Part shown: positions 1 to 6,721 of the stretch, in pieces
How the letters are laid out: every line of letters starts with the position of its first letter
Numbering within the stretch: position 1 is the first letter of the stretch
Assembly (NCBI GenBank): GCA_902792115.1
Contig: CADAYJ010000006.1
Span: forward strand, 1-34,640
Direction of reading: 5' to 3'
DNA length: 34,640 bases
DNA from: an uncultured Ruminococcus sp.
Lineage (GTDB): Bacteria; Bacillota; Clostridia; Oscillospirales; Acutalibacteraceae
Notes under the pieces: model-generated
Seen by the model: only the letters and a program-made list of their open reading frames with translations
What the model was told of the DNA's origin: nothing
Databases searched by the model: none
Program-made: the position numbers and the translations under genes

Positions 1-27
1 ACTGTCTCTTTAATGCCAATCACATAT

Positions 28-111
28 GCCGGTATGGTGGAATTGGCAGACACAAGGGACTTAAAATCCCTCGGAGTAAAATCCGTGTCGGTTCGAGTCC
101 GACTACCGGCA
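28..111 (+). tRNA. tRNA-Leu (anticodon UAA)
   Basis: A complete class II tRNA can be folded by eye. The acceptor arm GCCGGTA (28-34) pairs with TACCGGC (104-110), with discriminator A at 111. The anticodon stem AGGGA/TCCCT (55-59/67-71) encloses loop CTTAAAA with anticodon TAA at 62-64, which reads UUA leucine codons. The extra nucleotides between the anticodon and T arms fit the long variable arm of tRNA-Leu. The T loop contains GTTCGAGTC. The 3' CCA is not encoded, since CT follows the discriminator. A strong hairpin terminator starts 4 bases downstream, so this is the end of its transcript. The promoter, or any upstream tRNA partners, lie outside the window. Confidence 0.96.
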
Positions 112-114
112 CTA

Positions 115-152
115 AAAAGGCTGTATGCAGGTTAGCTTGCATACAGCCTTTT
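115..152. terminator. Bidirectional terminator between tRNA-Leu and the YhaM-type gene
   Basis: The arms AAAAGGCTGTATGCA (115-129) and TGCATACAGCCTTTT (138-152) form a perfect 15-bp inverted repeat with an 8-base loop, and each strand ends in a short U run. It lies between the rightward tRNA and the 3' end of the leftward nuclease gene, so it can serve both. Confidence 0.85.
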
Positions 153-153
153 G

Positions 154-1137
154 TTATTCTATATCATTCGGTCGGTAGAGCCTGTTGTCAAGCCCAAATG
201 GCTTTTTGTCCGTGATCGTGCCCGGATCAAGTATCTCGTAAGCGTCCTCGCAGACGTAGAGCTTTGCGTCGAGATTGTCAATGTAGAACAGTGCAAACGC
301 CTCGGGCGTAGCAGGGCAGACGACAGCTCCGAATTCCCTCGTTCCGTGGTGGGAGAGCAGCAGGTGAGTGAGCAGCTTAACGCGCTCTGTGCTGAAATTT
401 TCGCCCTCGGTGTATTTCTTGATGATCGACGCGCCGAGATAGAGGTGACCGAAGAGCACGCCGCTCGAGGTGAACTCCGCCTCGCCGGTGCTGCTCGTTT
501 TGTACTCCCAGATCTTGCCGATATCGTGGAGCGCCGCTCCGCATACGAGCAGCTCTCTGTCGAGCTTTTCGTAAATATCGCATACGGCGTTTGCGGTTTT
601 GACCATGCGGTACGAGTGGTAGATCAGTCCGCCGCGCATATTGTGGTGCATCGAAACGGCTGCCGACGACGTGATATACCGCTCCTTCTTGTCGTTCAGG
701 ATCTTCAGAGTCAGGGCGGAGATCGTGTCGTACTTTCCTCCGCAGTCATTAGCGCACGCCTCGACGAGGGCGCATATCTCAGAGAACATCTTCTCGGGAT
801 CGCAGGGAGGCAGTTTCATGAAATCGCCGGGCGCTACATCGCTGTCGTTGTTCGGGGCGATCTTGTCAATCCTGTAACTTTTGCCGCCGTTATACTCCGA
901 AACGGAGATCCGCACGTCGGCTACATTATCCTCGTAAACACCGAGCTGCGTGAGCATAGCCTTATCGGTTTTGAACATCATGGGCGTGATCTCGCTGAAT
1001 CCGTCCTTCATGGTGATCTTGACAAAGGTATTGCCGTTTTTATCGACGGACTCTCTGATCGCGCTCACAAGCACCGGGCGGCTAAAGCTCTCGCCGACCT
1101 GAACATCGGTAAATTTTCGGTATGCGTTCTTATCCAT
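154..1137 (-). CDS. yhaM: YhaM-family 3'-5' exoribonuclease (OB fold plus HD domain)
   Basis: This 327-residue protein has the YhaM layout: an N-terminal OB-like nucleic-acid-binding region (about residues 8-95, with GESFSRPVLVSAIRES and the TFVKITMKDG strand) and an HD-type phosphohydrolase domain. The metal-ligand histidine-aspartate doublet is in ALHDIGKIWEY (H204, D205). Conserved histidines also occur in MHHNMRGGLIYH and near LLSHHG. YhaM family members are metal-dependent 3'-5' exonucleases acting on RNA and single-stranded DNA in the cytoplasm. The length is close to the family norm of about 315-330 residues. The ATG at 1137 follows a GGAGG-type site, and a consensus promoter lies just upstream. 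It appears to be a single-gene transcript ending at the shared terminator at 115-152. The family call is firm; the preferred substrate is inferred. Confidence 0.9.
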   Translation of the reverse strand: MDKNAYRKFTDVQVGESFSRPVLVSAIRESVDKNGNTFVKITMKDGFSEITPMMFKTDKAMLTQLGVYEDNVADVRISVSEYNGGKSYRIDKIAPNNDSDVAPGDFMKLPPCDPEKMFSEICALVEACANDCGGKYDTISALTLKILNDKKERYITSSAAVSMHHNMRGGLIYHSYRMVKTANAVCDIYEKLDRELLVCGAALHDIGKIWEYKTSSTGEAEFTSSGVLFGHLYLGASIIKKYTEGENFSTERVKLLTHLLLSHHGTREFGAVVCPATPEAFALFYIDNLDAKLYVCEDAYEILDPGTITDKKPFGLDNRLYRPNDIE

Positions 1138-1170
1138 TTTAATTACCTCCGCATGATATCATATACCTCT

Positions 1171-1199
1171 ATCATACCAGATGTTTTCCGATATGTCAA
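1171..1199 (-). promoter_or_regulatory. Sigma-A-type promoter of the YhaM gene
   Basis: On the minus strand TTGACA (1194-1199) is followed by a 17-base spacer and TATGAT (1171-1176). The -10 hexamer lies about 33 bases upstream of the ATG at 1137. Confidence 0.8.
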
Positions 1200-1310
1200 A
1201 GCCATCTCGTGAAAGCGCCCGCCGGCGGTTCAAATGGCATATTATCAGTTTTATTACTTTTCTGCGCGTCTGATACTGTCCTTTAAAATTTTTACAATAA
1301 CGGCGCTGCA

Positions 1311-2120
1311 TCAGGGGAAGAGCTCGGGGTGCATACGGCTGTAATGGAAAATGTATTGCTGCGCGACTCCGCCGTATTCGCCGAAATCCTCCGGAGTAAG
1401 CCCGGGGAAAAGAACGGTCATCGCGCGCTTCATCCAGACGTCAAGAGGGAAACAGTCGAGCCGGTGCAGACCGTAGAGAAGCGTGCAGTCGGCGACCTTT
1501 ACGCCGACGCCTGTTATCCTCATCAGCTCGGCGCGCGCGTCGGCGATAGGCGCAGTGCGGAGCGATTCGAGGTTTACGTCGCCGAGAGCGACCTTCTGCG
1601 CCGCGTCGATTATGTATCGCGCACGAAAGCCTGCTCTTATCGGCGCGAGATCGTCGGGAGAAAGAGCTGCGATCGTCCCGGACGATGGAAAAGAATACAG
1701 CCCGTCTCCCAGCTCGTCTCCGAACGCCTCACAAAGCCTTTCGATTATCAGCTTTATGCGCGGTATATTGTTGTTCTGCGAAATGACGAAGGAACAGAGC
1801 GCCTCCCACGGATCCTGGTTGAGTATACGTATGCCGGGCGCATACGCGGCAGCGTCCCTCAGCGTTGGGTGCAGCCCCGAAAGCGCCGTGCGGATAGCTC
1901 CGTAATCGCGCGAAAGGTCGAAGTAGCTTTCCCAAAGCGCGGAGTATTCGTCCTCGTCTGTGCCGTCGATCGTCAGCTTTCCTCCGTCGAGCGAGAGCGT
2001 TATCGCCTTGCCGAAGGCAACTCCCGTGAAGCTGCCGCCGTCGTTTTCACGCCAGCGGAACGCCTGACCGCAGTCGAGCGTTTCAGCCAATGCAAAATCG
2101 GAAACAGGTACAGTTACCAT
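1311..2120 (-). CDS. ogg: OGG1-type 8-oxoguanine DNA glycosylase / AP lyase
   Basis: This 269-residue protein removes oxidised guanine from DNA in base excision repair. It starts with the OGG N-terminal region (LAETLDCGQAFRWRE, F and W conserved). It continues into the HhH-GPD fold with QDPWEALCSFVISQNNNIPR, and the hairpin ITGVGVKVADC carries the expected catalytic Lys at residue 208. The general-base Asp follows 19 residues later in FPLDVW (D227), the same spacing as K249/D268 of human OGG1. The ATG at 2120 is preceded by AAGGAGCG at good spacing. Only 4 bases separate it from the upstream DUF6062-like gene, so the two are almost certainly co-transcribed. An AlkA-like specificity is possible but the Lys/Asp pair favours bifunctional OGG. 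Confidence 0.92.
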   Translation of the reverse strand: MVTVPVSDFALAETLDCGQAFRWRENDGGSFTGVAFGKAITLSLDGGKLTIDGTDEDEYSALWESYFDLSRDYGAIRTALSGLHPTLRDAAAYAPGIRILNQDPWEALCSFVISQNNNIPRIKLIIERLCEAFGDELGDGLYSFPSSGTIAALSPDDLAPIRAGFRARYIIDAAQKVALGDVNLESLRTAPIADARAELMRITGVGVKVADCTLLYGLHRLDCFPLDVWMKRAMTVLFPGLTPEDFGEYGGVAQQYIFHYSRMHPELFP

Positions 2121-2124
2121 ACGA

Positions 2125-2844
2125 TCAGCGCTCCTTGTCGGTGCTGCTGATCTCCTCAGTTACGGGATCGGAGGTCAGGAACTCTATGCTGCGCTCGATC
2201 GCGTCTCTTGAATTTCCCCACGACTGGCCTCGGCTGCGGTAGTCAAACATCGTGCAGAAGTGAGAGACGTCGCCGTAAAGCTCGTCGAGATAGCCGCCGC
2301 AGAGCTTCGATGTGTCGGCGTAAAACTGCGGAAGCAGCTTGCCGGATATGCCCCTGTTCATCGCCGCCGTCATAAGGTCGGAAAAGTGCGTCATGCAGAT
2401 GAACTGCTGCGAATTGTAAAGGCTGCGGAACTCCACGTCGTTTGCGTAGCTTGCGAATATCGTCTGGAACATATGCTCAATGCCCCACGTCACCTGGTCG
2501 CAGCAGAAGCACGTTTGAGTCAGCTTTTTGACGCCGGCGATCTTTTTCTTGTCAGGCTTGCCCTTGACGTCCTTAGGGATCATTTCCGTCCTGATCTTGT
2601 CAAGGTGACTCTGTAAAATAAGCGCGTTTGAAAGGCGCGTTCCGCATTTTATCATCATACCGAAGTGGCGGCGGCAAAAGCCGGCCTCGTTCGTCTTGAT
2701 GCGGACGTCAGGCTCCATCATCGCAGCCCCCGTTATGTATACGGTCGAGCGCTGCTCAAGCATATCCCTCATGCGGCAGAGCGGACAGCCCTCCTTCGGC
2801 CCGAAGACGTCGTTTATAGGAATAGTGGTTATATCTTCTCTCAT
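2125..2844 (-). CDS. Cys-rich cytoplasmic protein, DUF6062-like
   Basis: This 239-residue soluble protein of unknown function has paired cysteine motifs that look like metal ligands: CPLCRM near residue 20, CRRHFG near 57, CFCCDQ near 112 and CMTHF near 150. I see no membrane segments and no signal peptide. The CPLC start and CxxH/CRRHF pattern resemble the DUF6062 family, recalled from memory and not searched. The ATG at 2844 follows an AGGAGA-like site. It sits 40 bases downstream of the GH13 gene and 4 bases upstream of ogg, which suggests one operon. No reaction can be assigned; a zinc- or iron-binding role is only an inference from the cysteines. Confidence 0.75.
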   Translation of the reverse strand: MREDITTIPINDVFGPKEGCPLCRMRDMLEQRSTVYITGAAMMEPDVRIKTNEAGFCRRHFGMMIKCGTRLSNALILQSHLDKIRTEMIPKDVKGKPDKKKIAGVKKLTQTCFCCDQVTWGIEHMFQTIFASYANDVEFRSLYNSQQFICMTHFSDLMTAAMNRGISGKLLPQFYADTSKLCGGYLDELYGDVSHFCTMFDYRSRGQSWGNSRDAIERSIEFLTSDPVTEEISSTDKER

Positions 2845-2883
2845 ATCTGTCTCCTGTCAGCTACCGGCGAAAACGGCAGATCA

Positions 2884-4443
2884 TCAAATATTTTTGATTT
2901 TGAACAGGCAGTACGTCTGCCCTGCGAGAGTGATCCTTCCGTCGCAGACGCCGGCGCTGCCGATCTCAAAGACCTTCTCGCCCATTTCATAATCGAAATC
3001 AACGGCGACGTCCTCCGCCTTCGGGTTGACGGCGATCACAAACGATCCGCGTCTGAAAATGAAGGGGTATTCGTTCTTTTTCGCGTAGAGAACCTCAAAG
3101 TCACCGTTGCCGCAAAGCTCGGGGTTTGACTTGCGGACAGCGATGATCCTCTTTACCGTATTGTAAAGCGAATTCTCGTCCTTCTCCTGGCTCTCGACAG
3201 TCGGCGCGCCCTTACGGGAATCGACGGGCAGATAAAGCCTGTCTGCCTCAGCGGTGGAAAAGCCCTTGTTAATGCCGTTTGTCCACTGCATCGGCGTACG
3301 CGAGCCGGTTCTGCTGAATCCGCCCTCCTTGCTCGTAAGCTCGGACTGGTAGCGCATACCGATCTCGTCGCCGTAGTAAAGGAACGGAACGCCGGGCAGC
3401 GTGAAGATCGTGCAGAAGTTGATTTTAAGCTCCAGCTCGTCGTACCACGCGGACATTCTCGGATTGTCGTGGTTGCAGGTGAAGAAGCTGATGTAGCCCT
3501 TGTCCTTCGTCGCCTTGTAGTTCTCCGTGAACTCGTTGACGAGCGTCATGATATCGCCGTTTCCCTCCTTGGAGAAAAAGCTCTCCTGCCTGCCCGTCTC
3601 GTAATTATAGTAGCGGAAAGCGGTGGAATATCCGTTTCCGTGGTGGTCGAGGTAAAAATCGGCGTGGAAGCCGCTGCTGCCGATAGCGCGCACGGGGTTA
3701 CACCACTCGGATACAAGCGCGCACTCGGGGTATTCCTTATCCATCATCTCGCGGATACCTGCCCAGACAGCAGAGGTGGCGATCTTTTCATCGTCATTCT
3801 TGACGAGCGAATCAGCCATATCGACGCGGAAGCCGTCGCAGCCCATATCCATCCAGAAGCGCATGATCTTTTTGAGAGCTTCAACGGTTCTCAGGCAGTC
3901 GGGATGGTTCGGCGGAAGCTGCCATTTCGGGTGAGTGATATCATAAAAGCCGTAGTTGAGAGCCGGCTGCGAGGAGAAATAGTTGACCATGTAGTTGCCG
4001 TCGCGGTCTGTGATTCCGCACATCAGGCGGTACTGCGGCGGCGCCTCCCACACGCTGTCCGTCCATATATAGCGGTTGGAAAGCTCGTTTTTGAGAGGCT
4101 GCTTGCTCTTTGTGAACCACTCGTTCGTGTCCGACGTATGACCGGGCACGAGATCCATCAGCAGCTTCATGTCTCTCTTATGCACCTCCTCAAAGAGGCG
4201 CTTTGCATCGTCGTTCGTGCCGTAGCGCGGCGCGATCTTGAAGTAGTCGCGGACATCATAGCCCGCGTCCATGAACGGTGAATCATAGACGGGGTTGAGC
4301 CAGATCGCGTTGCAGCCGAGATTTTTAATGTAATCGAGTTTGGAAATAAGACCGGGAATATCGCCGATGCCGTCGCCGTTGGAGTCGCAGAACGACTGCG
4401 GATATACCTGATAGAATACAGAATTTTCAAGCCATTTAGGCAT
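2884..4443 (-). CDS. Intracellular GH13 alpha-glucosidase / alpha-amylase family enzyme
   Basis: This 519-residue glycoside hydrolase family 13 enzyme has the (beta/alpha)8 barrel signatures in order: YQVYPQSFCDSNGDGIGD at the N terminus, region I DLVPGHTSD (about 97-105, with G where N is usual), region II GFRVDMA with nucleophile D208, region III SEW with acid/base E246, and region IV CNHDNPR with stabilising D326. No signal peptide is present, so it should act in the cytoplasm on imported malto- or iso-malto-oligosaccharides, disaccharides or trehalose. Which substrate cannot be read from the sequence. The ATG at 4443 follows GGAGGAG. It heads a probable operon with the DUF6062-like gene and ogg, which makes no obvious metabolic sense. 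Other possible calls are oligo-1,6-glucosidase or trehalose synthase-like. Confidence 0.9.
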   Translation of the reverse strand: MPKWLENSVFYQVYPQSFCDSNGDGIGDIPGLISKLDYIKNLGCNAIWLNPVYDSPFMDAGYDVRDYFKIAPRYGTNDDAKRLFEEVHKRDMKLLMDLVPGHTSDTNEWFTKSKQPLKNELSNRYIWTDSVWEAPPQYRLMCGITDRDGNYMVNYFSSQPALNYGFYDITHPKWQLPPNHPDCLRTVEALKKIMRFWMDMGCDGFRVDMADSLVKNDDEKIATSAVWAGIREMMDKEYPECALVSEWCNPVRAIGSSGFHADFYLDHHGNGYSTAFRYYNYETGRQESFFSKEGNGDIMTLVNEFTENYKATKDKGYISFFTCNHDNPRMSAWYDELELKINFCTIFTLPGVPFLYYGDEIGMRYQSELTSKEGGFSRTGSRTPMQWTNGINKGFSTAEADRLYLPVDSRKGAPTVESQEKDENSLYNTVKRIIAVRKSNPELCGNGDFEVLYAKKNEYPFIFRRGSFVIAVNPKAEDVAVDFDYEMGEKVFEIGSAGVCDGRITLAGQTYCLFKIKNI

Positions 4444-4479
4444 AATGATCTCCTCCTGAGGAAAGAATTTGTTTAGTCA

Positions 4480-4509
4480 ATTTTAACATTTTTCGACGGT
4501 GTGTGTCAA
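4480..4509 (-). promoter_or_regulatory. Promoter of the GH13-DUF6062-ogg operon
   Basis: Minus-strand TTGACA (4504-4509) is followed by an 18-base spacer and TAAAAT (4480-4485), about 37 bases upstream of the GH13 start codon. I saw no clear catabolite-repression operator around it. Confidence 0.6.
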
Positions 4510-4603
4510 TATATTATTGAAATATAAATAAAGAAATAATTATGCTGATTTGCAAATGGTTGGTTTAAGTACGGAAATTTTTTAATTATTGTCTGAATTG
4601 CTA

Positions 4604-4632
4604 TTGAAATTCCGCTCGTTTTGTAATATTAT
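4604..4632 (+). promoter_or_regulatory. Promoter of the 204-residue membrane protein gene
   Basis: TTGAAA (4604-4609), a 17-base spacer and TATTAT (4627-4632) lie about 45 bases upstream of the GTG start at 4678. The promoter is divergent from that of the GH13 operon. Confidence 0.6.
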
Positions 4633-4677
4633 TAATAATGGGACATTACAGTTGGTGTGTTATACCGGAGGTGTTTT

Positions 4678-5292
4678 GTGAGAAATTATGATGAAGAATA
4701 TAAGGCACTTCAAAAATTCTGGTGCAGTATGGGAATAAGAGGAAACCTTTTTGCCTATTTTTTGTTGGTGTTTATTTTTTTTGGTCTTTGTGTGCCTATC
4801 GCAAGCGTTGTTCTTTCCGTCACTTACCGCGACAAACCGGATAATCTTAGTTTTGTGGGATATCTTTTGAGCGCGGTTATATTTGCGATACTGATGCTTT
4901 TATACAGAAAGCGGCGGCTGCGCAAGTTTTACAAAAAGGTCGAGGAACTGCATTCATACGGAATGTGGGAAGGAGTTCTCGACGATTTCGGCAGAAACAG
5001 AGATAATCTGTTTTTAGACCGAGTGGTTCTCGGTGACACATCCATGATATGCAAAGACGGCTCGATAATGCCGTACTGCTTTATAAATAAGATTCGGTTT
5101 GAAGAGGCGGAAAGCGACACGAGCCGTCATTACTTCATTCATATCATAAGCATGGACAAGCGTTTTCCGGAGGTTTCTGTTGCTGTACCCGGTTTGGGAG
5201 TTTCTGACGCGGGAAGAGAATACACCTACTTGTGCAGATTCGTCTACGAAAAAAATCCGAATGTGGCTTTTGAAAATAAGCTGAACAGATAA
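4678..5292 (+). CDS. Hypothetical two-helix membrane protein
   Basis: This 204-residue protein is not recognised. After a short charged N terminus it has two hydrophobic segments: one near residues 21-43 (FAYFLLVFIFFGLCVPIAS) and one near 55-72 (GYLLSAVIFAILMLLY). A basic KRRLRKFYKK stretch and a soluble C-terminal domain of about 125 residues follow. That domain resembles a small beta-rich cytoplasmic module, rich in alternating hydrophobic and charged residues. I prefer the GTG at 4678 because GGAGG (4667-4671) lies 6 bases before it; an in-frame GTG at 4657 has no such site. It is read rightward, towards the origin, so it is head-on to replication. A short ACGCC/GGCGT hairpin (5309-5323) separates it from ackA. 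Confidence 0.8.
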   Translation: MRNYDEEYKALQKFWCSMGIRGNLFAYFLLVFIFFGLCVPIASVVLSVTYRDKPDNLSFVGYLLSAVIFAILMLLYRKRRLRKFYKKVEELHSYGMWEGVLDDFGRNRDNLFLDRVVLGDTSMICKDGSIMPYCFINKIRFEEAESDTSRHYFIHIISMDKRFPEVSVAVPGLGVSDAGREYTYLCRFVYEKNPNVAFENKLNR

Positions 5293-5345
5293 CCGATATG
5301 TAAATAATACGCCTTTATGGCGTTTAAAAGAAAGGAATATACATA

Positions 5346-6557
5346 ATGAAAATACTTGTTATCAACGCCGGAAGTTCCTCGCTGAAATTCCAGCTCATCA
5401 ACATGGAGGACGAAAAGGTTCTCGCAAAGGGCAACTGCGAGAGGATCGGCATCGACGGTCTTGTCGGTTACAAGAATGCCGACGGCAAGGAGTTCAAGAA
5501 GGAAGTGACGCTCCCCGATCACAGAGCGGCTTTCATGGAGGTCAAGAACGCACTGACAGACGCGGAGTACGGCGTTATCTCCGACCTCTCCGAGGTCTCC
5601 GCTATCGGTCACCGCATCGTGCAGGGCGGCGCTATTTTCAGCAAGTCCGTTCTCGTTGACGAAGAGGTAATCAAAGGCATCGAGAGCCTTATCCCCCTTG
5701 CGCCGCTCCATAACAAAGGTCACGTTCAGGCTCTTCGCGCCTGCGTTGAGGTCTTTGGCGAGGCTCTTCCGCAGGTCGTCGTATTCGATACGGCTTTCCA
5801 TTCCACAATGCCCGAGAAGGCGTACATCTACCCCGTTCCGTATGAGTATTACGAGAAGTATCAGGTTCGCCGCTACGGCTTCCACGGCACTTCTCACCGC
5901 TATGTAAGCGGCGAGTGCGCTAAGATGATGGGCAAGGATATCAAGGATCTCAAGCTCATTACCTGCCACATCGGCAACGGCTCATCTATCACCGCTATTG
6001 ACGGCGGCAAGGTAATCGACACGAGCATGGGGCTTACTCCGCTCGACGGATTCATGATGGGCTCCCGAACGGGTACGCTTGATCCGTCCGTCGTTACGTT
6101 CATCGCAGAGAAGGAGCACCTTTCTCCGTCCGAGATGAGCGACCTTCTCAACAAGAAGTCCGGTCTGCTCGGTATTTCCGGCATTTCCAGCGACGACAGA
6201 GACGTTTCCAAGGCTGAGGCAGAGGGCAATGAGCGCGCTCACCTCGCTCACGAGATCCTCTACTACGAGGTATCCAAGTTTATCGGCGGCTACTACGTAG
6301 CTCTCGGCGGCTGCGACGGCATGGTCTTCACGGCAGGTCTCGGCGAGAACCAGGTAAAGCTCAGAGAGAGGATCTGCGAATACCTTTCCTGCCTTGGCGT
6401 TAAGGTGGACAAGGAGCGCAACGCGGCTATGATCCACGGCAATGCAGGCAAGATCTCCGCGGACGATTCCTCGATCGAGGTTTTCGTTATCCCGACGAAC
6501 GAGGAGCTTGTTATCGCAAGAGATACAAAGGCGATCGTTGAAGGCGCAGAGGTTTAA
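5346..6557 (+). CDS. ackA: Acetate kinase
   Basis: This 403-residue cytoplasmic enzyme interconverts acetyl phosphate plus ADP and acetate plus ATP, the ATP-yielding last step of acetate fermentation. Diagnostic motifs are NAGSSSLKFQL at the N terminus, GHRIVQGG, FDTAFHSTMP with its catalytic Asp, RYGFHGTSH, HIGNGSSI and DTSMGLTPLDG. Length matches the usual ~400 residues. AAAGAAAGGAAT precedes the ATG. Phosphotransacetylase, its common partner, is not adjacent here. The gene is head-on to the replication fork, unlike its leftward neighbours. It may share a transcript with the 4678-5292 gene, since no clear promoter was found in the 53-base gap and the hairpin there has only a short T run. 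A hairpin at 6569-6598 lies just after its stop. Confidence 0.97.
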   Translation: MKILVINAGSSSLKFQLINMEDEKVLAKGNCERIGIDGLVGYKNADGKEFKKEVTLPDHRAAFMEVKNALTDAEYGVISDLSEVSAIGHRIVQGGAIFSKSVLVDEEVIKGIESLIPLAPLHNKGHVQALRACVEVFGEALPQVVVFDTAFHSTMPEKAYIYPVPYEYYEKYQVRRYGFHGTSHRYVSGECAKMMGKDIKDLKLITCHIGNGSSITAIDGGKVIDTSMGLTPLDGFMMGSRTGTLDPSVVTFIAEKEHLSPSEMSDLLNKKSGLLGISGISSDDRDVSKAEAEGNERAHLAHEILYYEVSKFIGGYYVALGGCDGMVFTAGLGENQVKLRERICEYLSCLGVKVDKERNAAMIHGNAGKISADDSSIEVFVIPTNEELVIARDTKAIVEGAEV

Positions 6558-6568
6558 AAGATGATTTT

Positions 6569-6600
6569 AGGGACCGTACCCGTTGAGGTAAGGTCCCTTT
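6569..6600 (+). terminator. Probable ackA terminator
   Basis: AGGGACC (6569-6575) and GGTCCCT (6592-6598) pair, with an additional TACC/GGTA inner stem after a bulge. The T run after it is short, so termination strength is uncertain. It lies 12 bases past the ackA stop. Confidence 0.6.
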
Positions 6601-6625
6601 AGCTTGTCGATAGATCTGTCTGCCT

Positions 6626-6639
6626 CCTTGGAGCGGCGG
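6626..6639 (+). repeat. Short remnant of the hairpin-repeat family (module A core)
   Basis: The 14-mer CCTTGGAGCGGCGG is identical to the start of the repeat copies at 23717-23730 and 28296-28309. GTCTGTT follows, also in the same order as in the full copies, but the rest of the element is missing. It lies in the convergent gap between ackA and gyrA. It may be a degraded copy or an independent hairpin. Confidence 0.4.
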
Positions 6640-6669
6640 CAGCGTCTGTTTTAAAGATATATTTATAAT

Positions 6670-6711
6670 GGGGCCGGCTCAAAACCATTTCGAGTTTTGA
6701 ACAGGCCCCTT
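6670..6711. terminator. Convergent terminator between gyrA and ackA
   Basis: GGGGCC (6670-6675) pairs with GGCCCC (6704-6709), and an inner stem TCAAAAC/GTTTTGA is separated by small internal loops. It begins just after the gyrA stop in gyrA's direction and can act on both converging transcripts. Confidence 0.65.
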
Positions 6712-6721
6712 AATAATTCAA

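Noticed and set aside
5309..5323. ACGCC/GGCGT hairpin before ackA as a terminator
   Set aside because: The stem is only 5 bp and is followed by just three T residues. It may slow RNA polymerase but I would not call it a terminator.
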